This document shows, in pieces, positions 16,138 through 21,799 of a stretch of DNA of 21,799 nucleotides. The notes beneath the pieces are model-generated. The model saw nothing but the letters and a program-made list of their open reading frames with translations, did not search any database and was not told the DNA's origin. The position numbers and the translations under genes are program-made. Origin of the DNA: SIG653 sp045577455 (GTDB taxonomy: Bacteria; Bacillota; Clostridia; Oscillospirales; CAG-382); the NCBI GenBank assembly GCA_045577455.1, contig JAZNIJ010000104.1, positions 1 through 21,799 on the forward strand, in the 5' to 3' direction. Position 1 is the first letter of the stretch. Every line of letters starts with the position of its first letter.

Positions 16138-16237
16138 GCTGTAAGTAGAAAAAAGTCGGCATAAAGGATGTTAAAAAATAAAAAAATGATTATAAACCGA
16201 ATTTTCGCCGTAAAATAAGGGAGAAAAGGAGACAAAA

Positions 16238-17341
16238 ATGACAGAGGAAAAAAAGAATATTTTACTCAGCACTATCGAGGCATGTAAAATTAAAGGTTCA
16301 ATAAGCGCAAGCGATGTTCTTGACGCAATTGACGGTTTTGACTGTTCCATTGAAGACCTTGAAATTGCTTGCGAAATGCTTGACAGCAACGGTATTGAAA
16401 TCACAAGTGATTTTGATCCTGCATTGGCAGAGCTTCAGAACGGATTTGACGAAGAAGATCTGAGCGAGGACGACAGCGAGGACGTTGACGTGCTTTTGGC
16501 TCAGGAAGGGCTTGCCATAGATGACCCTGTTAGAATGTATCTTAAAGAAATAGGAAAGGTTCCCCTTCTTTCAGCAGATAAGGAGCTTGAGCTTGCAAGC
16601 CGTATGGCGGCAGGGGACGAAAAGGCAAAGGACCAGCTTGTTGAAGCAAACCTTCGTCTTGTTGTTAGCATTGCCAAGAAGTATATTAACAGAGGTATGT
16701 TTTTCCTTGACCTTATTCAAGAAGGAAACTTAGGTCTTATGAAAGCCGTTGAAAAGTTTGATTATGGTAAGGGATATAAGTTTTCAACATATGCAACTTG
16801 GTGGGTAAGACAGGCAATAACAAGAGCAATTGCAGACCAGGCAAGAACAATAAGAATTCCTGTTCATATGGTTGAAACAATAAATAAGGTGCTTCGTGCA
16901 TCAAGACAGCTTTTGCAAAAGTTAGGCAGAGAGCCAACCAGCGAAGAAATTGCAAAGGAAGTTAACCTTTCTTCCGACAGAGTAAGAGAAATTCTTAAAA
17001 TTTCCCAAGAACCCGTATCTCTTGAAATGCCAATAGGTGAAGAAGAAGATAGCCATCTTGGAGACTTCATTGCAGATGAAAACACACCTGCACCTGCCGA
17101 AGCCGCATCATATGTTATGCTTCACAAAGCGCTTTACGATGTGCTTAAAACCTTAACCCCAAGAGAAGAAAGCGTTTTGAAGCTCCGTTTCGGGCTTGAG
17201 GACGGCAGACAGCGTACTCTTGAAGAGGTTGGCAAAAAGTTCAATATAACAAGAGAGCGTATCCGTCAGATAGAAGCAAAGGCGTTGAGAAAGCTCCGAC
17301 ATCCTGCAAGAAGCAGAAAACTTAAAGACTTTATGGAATAA
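16238..17341 (+). CDS. rpoD: Housekeeping sigma factor RpoD (SigA)
   Basis: Primary sigma-70 factor, which directs RNA polymerase to TTGACA/TATAAT promoters of the kind seen elsewhere in this window. 367 residues. A region 1.1-like N-terminus (1-58), an acidic linker (about 70-90), region 1.2 (DDPVRMYLKEIG, 95-106), region 2 with NLRLVVSIAKKY and the -10 contact block KFSTYATWWVRQAI (181-194), region 3 (about 210-285) and region 4 with TLEEVGKKFNITRERIRQIE (helix-turn-helix, 327-346). Like SigA of other Firmicutes it lacks the long non-conserved insert of the E. coli protein. AAGGAG lies six bases before the ATG. It is closely followed by pheS (21 bp). Confidence 0.97.
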   Translation: MTEEKKNILLSTIEACKIKGSISASDVLDAIDGFDCSIEDLEIACEMLDSNGIEITSDFDPALAELQNGFDEEDLSEDDSEDVDVLLAQEGLAIDDPVRMYLKEIGKVPLLSADKELELASRMAAGDEKAKDQLVEANLRLVVSIAKKYINRGMFFLDLIQEGNLGLMKAVEKFDYGKGYKFSTYATWWVRQAITRAIADQARTIRIPVHMVETINKVLRASRQLLQKLGREPTSEEIAKEVNLSSDRVREILKISQEPVSLEMPIGEEEDSHLGDFIADENTPAPAEAASYVMLHKALYDVLKTLTPREESVLKLRFGLEDGRQRTLEEVGKKFNITRERIRQIEAKALRKLRHPARSRKLKDFME

Positions 17342-17362
17342 ACAACGAAGGGAAGATATATT

Positions 17363-18382
17363 ATGCAGAATCAGCTTAAAAATATATTGGAGGTTGCGAA
17401 GGAAAAAATTTCCGCTTCCGATGCAACAGAAGCTCTTGAGGGTTTGAGAGTTGAATTTTTAGGAAAAAAAGGTGCTTTAACCGCAATTTTGCGTCAGATG
17501 GGTTCTCTTTCCGCTGAAGAAAGACCCGTTGTCGGAGCATTGGCAAATACAGTAAGAAGCGAAATCGAAGACTTGATAAAAGAAAAAGCCGCTTCTCTTA
17601 AACAAAAGGAATTGGCAATAAAGCTGGAAAAAGAAAAAATAGATATAACCCTTCCCGGCAAAACCGTTGCCCTCGGTTCACTCCACCCCCTTGCACAGGT
17701 TGAACGTGACCTTTCCGAAATCTTTATTTCCATGGGCTTCACCATTGCCGAAGGCCCCGAAATTGAAAAAACATATTATAACTTTGATGCTCTCAACGCA
17801 CCTGCAGACCACCCTTCAAGAGAGCCATCCGATACATTCTATATTGGAGAAAATATCCTTCTCCGTACCCAGACATCCCCTGTTCAGGTAAGAACAATGG
17901 AGCATAAGAAACCCCCTATCAGAGTTGTCTCCCCGGGACGTGTTTACAGATGCGACGCAGTTGACGGAACTCATTCTCCTATGTTCCATCAGTTTGAAGG
18001 ACTTGTTGTTGATAAAAATATAACAATGGGCGACCTTAAAGGCACTCTTGATAAATTTGCAAAAATCTATTTCGGTGAAAACACAAAAACCCGTTTCCGT
18101 CCCCATAACTTCCCGTTTACAGAACCCTCTGCCGAGGTTGACGTAAGCTGCTTTATGTGCGGCGGTAAGGGATGCCGTCTCTGTAAGGGTGAGGGCTGGA
18201 TAGAAATATTGGGCGCAGGTATGGTTCACCCCAATGTGCTTTCTTCTTGTGATATCGATGCAGATGAATATTCGGGCTTTGCATTCGGTATGGGACTTGA
18301 ACGCATCGTTATGATAAAATACGGCATTGAAGATATGCGTTATCTTTATGAAAACGATGTAAGATTCTTGAAACAGTTCTAA
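17363..18382 (+). CDS. pheS: Phenylalanine--tRNA ligase alpha subunit
   Basis: Catalytic subunit of the alpha2-beta2 enzyme that charges tRNA-Phe. 339 residues, a normal length. An N-terminal coiled coil (about 1-90) binds the tRNA. The class II core has motif 2 around GRVYRCDAVDGTHSPMFHQ (192-210) and motif 3 FAFGMGLERIVMIKYG (306-321). Four cysteines (263, 266, 271, 274) form the usual C-x2-C-x4-C-x2-C cluster. Ala307 corresponds to the residue that shapes the phenylalanine pocket. GAAGGGAAG precedes the ATG. The gap to rpoD is 21 bp with no terminator and no T-box, so it is probably expressed with rpoD. Confidence 0.97.
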   Translation: MQNQLKNILEVAKEKISASDATEALEGLRVEFLGKKGALTAILRQMGSLSAEERPVVGALANTVRSEIEDLIKEKAASLKQKELAIKLEKEKIDITLPGKTVALGSLHPLAQVERDLSEIFISMGFTIAEGPEIEKTYYNFDALNAPADHPSREPSDTFYIGENILLRTQTSPVQVRTMEHKKPPIRVVSPGRVYRCDAVDGTHSPMFHQFEGLVVDKNITMGDLKGTLDKFAKIYFGENTKTRFRPHNFPFTEPSAEVDVSCFMCGGKGCRLCKGEGWIEILGAGMVHPNVLSSCDIDADEYSGFAFGMGLERIVMIKYGIEDMRYLYENDVRFLKQF

Positions 18383-18403
18383 GAGATAGGAGGCAGACAT
18401 ATT

Positions 18404-20782
18404 ATGATTATATCACTTAATTGGTTAAAAGACTATGTTGACATAGATGTATCCCCGAAGGAATTCAGCGAAATACTCACAATGAGCGGAACAAAGGTCG
18501 AGGGCTTTAAGGTTCTTGGCGACGATATTAAAAATGTTGTTGTTGGTAAAGTGCTTTCCATAACAAGACATACAAATTCCGACCATATGTGGATTTGTCA
18601 GGTTGATGTTGGAGAGGGCGAGCCAATACAAATAGTAACAGGCGCACAGAACGTTAAAGAGGGAGACTATGTTCCCGTTGCAAAGCATAAGAGCTTTCTT
18701 CCCGGTGGTAAGAAAATCGAAGCAGGCAAGCTGAGAGGCGAGGTAAGCCGCGGAATGCTTTGCTCTATAGCGGAGCTTGACCTTACTACCCACGATTGCC
18801 CCGAAGCAATTGAAGACGGTATTTATATCCTTGACGATTCCCACGCACCCGGTACAGATATTAAAGATGCCTTGATGCTCAACGATACGGCGGTTGAGTT
18901 GGAGCTTACCTTTAACCGCCCCGATTGCCTTGCACTCACTTCAATAGGCAGAGAGAGTGCCGCCGCATTGAAGAAAGAGTATAAAGCTCCCAAAATGTAC
19001 GAAGCACCAAAGGGCAACGAAATTGATAATTATATTTCCGTTAAGGTTGAAAACACAAAGCTCTGCCCACGATATACGGCGGCAGTTGTTAAAAATGTAA
19101 AAATCGGACCTTCACCACTTTGGCTCAGAAGACGACTCAGAACAGCAGGCGTTAGACCCATTAACAACATAGTTGATATTACAAACTACGTAATGCTTGA
19201 ATACGGTCAGCCAATGCACGCTTTTGATTATAACTTCCTTAAGAGTAAGCAGATAATCGTGAGAAACGCATCCGAGGGCGAGGAAATTGTAACCTTGGAC
19301 AGCACCGTTCATAAGCTCACCCCCGATATGCTTTGTATTGCAGACGGTGAAAAGCCCGTTGCACTTGCAGGGGTTATGGGCGGTGAAAACAGCGAAATCA
19401 CCGAAGAAACAACAACTGTTGTGTTTGAATCTGCAAACTTTGACCGTTCTTCCATCCGTCGCACTGCGAGAGCGTTGGGAATGAGAACCGAAAGCTCAAA
19501 TAAGTTTGAAAAAGGACTTCCTGCATATAATACTTACCCTGCACTTATGCGTGCTTTGGAGCTTACCGAAATGCTTGGAGCAGGCGAGGTTGTAAGCGGT
19601 GTTATTGATGTGCTTAATACGGATATCTCCGAAAGAAGAATTCCGTTTGATATTGACAGAATCAATTCTTTGATAGGTATCAACCTCACTTCCGATGAAG
19701 CGGCTTCACTCTTAAAGCCCCTTGAGCTTATCGTAGACGGAAAAGAGCTTATTGTTCCTCCATACCGTTACGATATGGAAAAAACTGCTGATATAACAGA
19801 GGAAATTGCCCGTCTTTACGGCTTTGATAATATCCCTGCAACAGAGTTCAGCGGAAGCATCGAAGAGGGTGGATATACCGCAAAACAGAAGTTCCGTCTT
19901 GTCGCCGACGATAGAGCCGTTGCAATGGGCTTCTGCCAGGTATACACATATTCGTTTATCTCACCTAAAGCGTATGATAAACTTGGTGTTGCCGATGATT
20001 GCTGTCTCAGAAACAGTATAAAGCTCCTTAACCCTCTTGGAGAAGAAAACTCCGTAATGAGAACAACTGCCCTTGCTTCTGTTCTTGATGTTGTTGCATA
20101 CAACGCAAACAGAAAAGCAGAGGAAATTAAACTCTTTGAAAATGCAACTGTTTATAAACCCTCAGAAGATGGAATGTCAGAGGAAAGAAAACAGCTTGTC
20201 CTTGCCTTCAGCAAATGCGCAGGAAGCGATTTTTACTCAATGAAGGGATATGTTGAAAGCGTTTTCGAAGCACTTCGTGTTGATGTAACAGATATCAGTG
20301 CTTCAAAAGCACCCTATTTCCATCCGGGCAGACAGGCAAGCTTCTTTGTTGGTGAAAATGTTGCCGCAACATTCGGTCAGATAAACCCCACAGTTTGCGA
20401 AAACTTCTCACTTCCAACAGACACATATGCCGCAGTTATCGAGCTTGATGTTCTTTTTGACGGAAGAAATACAGAAAAAACATTCAAGAAATTACCCGCT
20501 TTCCCTGCAATTGAGCGTGACCTTGCTTTGATTGCAAATGATGAAATTGAATGTGGAACAATAATTTCCGCTATAAAGAGTAGCGCACCGTCAACCTTGG
20601 AAAAAGTTAGCGTTTTTGATGTTTATAAAGGAAAAGGCGTTGAAGAAGGCAAAAAGAGCGTTGCTTTCCGTCTCACCTTCAGACACCCCGAAAAAACTCT
20701 TAATGATGAGGAAGCAGATAAGGCAATAGAAAAAGTTTTGGAAAAACTCTCTGCAGATTGGGGAATCAAACTGAGAAGCTAA
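18404..20782 (+). CDS. pheT: Phenylalanine--tRNA ligase beta subunit
   Basis: Partner of the alpha subunit; binds the tRNA and edits mischarged tyrosine. 792 residues, full length. Domains: an EMAP-II-like tRNA-binding OB fold (about 39-150), the B3/B4 editing domain (about 212-385), a B5 DNA-binding-like fold (about 407-475), a catalytic-like core without the active site (about 490-690), and a C-terminal ferredoxin-like anticodon-binding domain (about 697-790, starting PAFPAIERDLALI). AGGAGG lies ten bases before the ATG. It follows pheS by 21 bp and is followed by the IreB-family gene after 17 bp. Confidence 0.97.
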   Translation: MIISLNWLKDYVDIDVSPKEFSEILTMSGTKVEGFKVLGDDIKNVVVGKVLSITRHTNSDHMWICQVDVGEGEPIQIVTGAQNVKEGDYVPVAKHKSFLPGGKKIEAGKLRGEVSRGMLCSIAELDLTTHDCPEAIEDGIYILDDSHAPGTDIKDALMLNDTAVELELTFNRPDCLALTSIGRESAAALKKEYKAPKMYEAPKGNEIDNYISVKVENTKLCPRYTAAVVKNVKIGPSPLWLRRRLRTAGVRPINNIVDITNYVMLEYGQPMHAFDYNFLKSKQIIVRNASEGEEIVTLDSTVHKLTPDMLCIADGEKPVALAGVMGGENSEITEETTTVVFESANFDRSSIRRTARALGMRTESSNKFEKGLPAYNTYPALMRALELTEMLGAGEVVSGVIDVLNTDISERRIPFDIDRINSLIGINLTSDEAASLLKPLELIVDGKELIVPPYRYDMEKTADITEEIARLYGFDNIPATEFSGSIEEGGYTAKQKFRLVADDRAVAMGFCQVYTYSFISPKAYDKLGVADDCCLRNSIKLLNPLGEENSVMRTTALASVLDVVAYNANRKAEEIKLFENATVYKPSEDGMSEERKQLVLAFSKCAGSDFYSMKGYVESVFEALRVDVTDISASKAPYFHPGRQASFFVGENVAATFGQINPTVCENFSLPTDTYAAVIELDVLFDGRNTEKTFKKLPAFPAIERDLALIANDEIECGTIISAIKSSAPSTLEKVSVFDVYKGKGVEEGKKSVAFRLTFRHPEKTLNDEEADKAIEKVLEKLSADWGIKLRS

Positions 20783-20799
20783 AGCGGAGGTAAAAAGTT

Positions 20800-21099
20800 A
20801 TGATGAAAAAAGATACAATAGTAATAGCTAAAAAAACCGCAGCAGATTATATAAAAGAATCGGAAAACGACCAGAAAGCCATAGATGTGTTGGATAAGGT
20901 TTTCGATGCCCTTATTGCAAAGGGCGGTTTCGACCCGATAAATCAGCTTCACGGATATATTCTGTCCGAAGACCCAACATATATCACCAGCTTTAATGGC
21001 GCAAGAACGCTTATTACTTCTGTTGATAGGGACGATATCATTCGTGTTTTGCTGAAAGAATTTCTAAAGGCAAAGGTAGCCGAAGAAAACAAGAAATAA
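20800..21099 (+). CDS. IreB family regulatory phosphoprotein
   Basis: A 99-residue cytoplasmic protein. The stretch LDKVFDALIAKGGFDPINQLHGYILSEDPTYI... (30-60) and the following NGAR ... RDDIIRVLLKEFL match the IreB/DUF965 (UPF0297) family, recognised from the conserved NPINQ-GY-LSGDP-Y pattern. In Enterococcus IreB is phosphorylated on two N-terminal threonines by the PASTA kinase IreK and controls cephalosporin resistance. Here the N-terminus is longer and different (Thr6, Thr13), so the phosphosites are not obviously kept. The family gene usually sits between alaS and ruvX; here it follows pheT by 17 bp. GCGGAGG precedes the ATG; a second ATG one codon later is also possible. Confidence 0.85.
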   Translation: MMKKDTIVIAKKTAADYIKESENDQKAIDVLDKVFDALIAKGGFDPINQLHGYILSEDPTYITSFNGARTLITSVDRDDIIRVLLKEFLKAKVAEENKK

Positions 21100-21121
21100 T
21101 AAAGGAAAGAAGGTAATTTTT

Positions 21122-21406
21122 ATGTCAGAAGCAATGAAAGTTTTGATGTATAAAGGAAAGCCGTTGGTAAGACAGGGAAATTTCTTGTTTTACGGCTTCC
21201 CAAATGATAAAGCAATCCTGTTTTTAAATATCGTTGAATCCCAAAAGGTGGGCGATGTTTCCGTTGCAACAAAGGTTCTTGTTCAGATTCAGAAAACCGA
21301 TGAAAACCTGAGCTTTAATGAAAAGATAATCAAACAGTGCGAAAAGAAATCTTTTTATGATGCTCTTGATATCGGTATGGTTTGGCTCGAAAGAGAATTA
21401 AGGTAG
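21122..21406 (+). CDS. Small conserved-type cytoplasmic protein, function unknown
   Basis: 94 residues, no signal peptide or membrane helix. A beta-rich first half (VLMYKGKPLVRQGNFLFYGFPNDKA then ILFLNIVE) and a helical second half ending in MVWLERELR. I do not recognise a family with confidence. GAAGG lies eight bases before the ATG. It is in a tight run: 22 bp after the IreB-family gene and 4 bp before the next gene, so it is very likely in the same mRNA and genuinely translated. Confidence 0.75.
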   Translation: MSEAMKVLMYKGKPLVRQGNFLFYGFPNDKAILFLNIVESQKVGDVSVATKVLVQIQKTDENLSFNEKIIKQCEKKSFYDALDIGMVWLERELR

Positions 21407-21410
21407 GAAA

Positions 21411-21614
21411 ATGGCAAATTTAAACAAAAATAAGGCGGTAACAAGGTGCGAATCCTGCGAGTTTTATGATTACGATGAAAACTCAGACACATATTGTTGC
21501 ACCGTTGGTTTAGACCAGGACGAGTATGAAAAATTTGCTCTTCATATGGACTTCAATTGCCGTTATTACCGCTTTTTCGATGAATATAAATCTATAGTTC
21601 ATCATCAGAATTGA
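21411..21614 (+). CDS. Small cysteine-rich protein, DUF6472-like
   Basis: 67 residues. A CxxC pair (Cys13, Cys16) is followed by a tyrosine/acid-rich block (YDYDENSDTYCC, Cys29, Cys30), an acidic LDQDEYEKF segment and Cys50, which suggests a small zinc-binding or redox-active fold. The spacing matches the pattern I recall for DUF6472 proteins of Clostridia; this is from memory. The AGGTAGG ribosome site overlaps the stop of the preceding gene, so the two are translationally coupled. Last gene of the dnaG-to-here run; a terminator follows. Confidence 0.8.
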   Translation: MANLNKNKAVTRCESCEFYDYDENSDTYCCTVGLDQDEYEKFALHMDFNCRYYRFFDEYKSIVHHQN

Positions 21615-21621
21615 TAATATG

Positions 21622-21657
21622 AAACATCCCGAATTCAAGCTAATTCGGGATGTTTTT
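21622..21657 (+). terminator. Terminator at the end of the dnaG-pheT run
   Basis: A 14-bp stem (21622-21635 with 21642-21655), a six-base loop and a T5 tract. A clear intrinsic terminator 7 bp after the stop of the last small gene. Confidence 0.9.
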
Positions 21658-21715
21658 GATTGTACAACGAAAACCACCAGCAGTGCTGGTGGTTCCAAAA
21701 AGCTTTAGCTATGCG

Positions 21716-21744
21716 TAGAAAAAATACCTCCTTTGATGTATAAT
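21716..21744 (+). promoter_or_regulatory. Putative promoter of the insertion-element gene
   Basis: TAGAAA, 17 bases, TATAAT. The -10 is consensus and the -35 matches at four of six. The -10 directly abuts the left arm of the inverted repeat, so a transcript from here would start inside the loop. Confidence 0.5.
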
Positions 21745-21786
21745 AAAAATGGTCTGCCAACCAATAATAAAAAACATCAAAGGAGG
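21727..21786 (+). promoter_or_regulatory. Fold-back inverted repeat over a ribosome site
   Basis: CCTCCTTTGATG (21727-21738) is an exact complement of CATCAAAGGAGG (21775-21786), which contains the AGGAGG ribosome site. Transcripts that enter from outside would carry both arms and hide the ribosome site. Confidence 0.7.
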
Positions 21787-21794
21787 ATCAAGTC

Positions 21795-21799
21795 GTGAA
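21795..21799 (+). CDS. Possible transposase start (cut by the window end)
   Basis: GTG at 21795 lies eight bases after AGGAGG, which makes it a likely start codon. Only five bases are visible, so the product cannot be read. The upstream structure suggests an IS200-type TnpA. Confidence 0.35.

Larger units (their letters stand above)
21661..21799 (+). mobile_element. Probable left end of an IS200/IS605-type element (partial)
   Basis: The edge is not exact. A compact hairpin (AACCACCAGC..GCTGGTGGTT, 21672-21694) resembles the subterminal hairpins recognised by single-strand (Y1) transposases. It is followed by a short leader with its own promoter, a 12-bp inverted repeat that can cover the ribosome site, and the first bases of a frame that leaves the window. 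The layout matches IS200. The identity cannot be proven without the transposase. Confidence 0.5.

Overview
The window looks like chromosome of an uncultured Gram-positive member of the Clostridia (Oscillospirales/Ruminococcaceae-like). This rests on moderately AT-rich DNA, strong GGAGG-type ribosome sites, TTGACA/TATAAT-type promoters, a dimeric single-chain glycyl-tRNA synthetase, an IreB-family protein, and a small CxxC protein of a type I know from Clostridia (DUF6472-like). No taxonomic marker was searched, so this is inference.

Layout, left to right. (1) 13-3699, +: a 1228-residue exported surface-type protein with InlB/Listeria-Bacteroides-type repeats and no visible wall anchor. (2) 3721-4034: a non-coding block made of two ~95% identical copies (162-bp period), each with an upstream hairpin and a strong bidirectional terminator. 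(3) 11385-4036, -: a five-gene run read leftward from one good promoter: zinc-ribbon ABC exporter half, DUF1854 protein, second zinc-ribbon ABC exporter half, glycyl-tRNA synthetase, small lipoprotein. (4) 11658-12018, +: a tRNA-Ser(GGA) gene with a consensus promoter and terminator, followed by a ~105-bp palindromic element built from inverted and direct copies of the tRNA 3' end, with its own terminator. (5) 12021-12149: a chain of short hairpins, REP/MITE-like. (6) 12312-13554, +: a ZIP metal transporter and a small membrane protein. (7) 14104-13703, -: a DUF805 membrane protein. (8) 14371-21614, +: dnaG, rpoD, pheS, pheT, an IreB-family protein and two small conserved-type proteins, closely spaced and probably largely co-transcribed, ending in a clear terminator. 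(9) 21661-21799: what looks like the left end of an IS200/IS605-type insertion element, cut off five bases into a possible transposase gene.

How the genes work together. The right half is a housekeeping cluster: primase and the main sigma factor (the core of the macromolecular-synthesis operon), then phenylalanyl-tRNA synthetase. The left operon joins glycyl-tRNA synthetase to two exporter halves that probably form a heterodimer with the DUF1854 protein as an associated factor of unknown role. I see no complete new defence or biosynthetic system. The most unusual items are the tRNA-Ser-derived palindrome, the duplicated hairpin-terminator block, the DUF1854/zinc-ribbon ABC module, and the fold-back leader of the insertion element.
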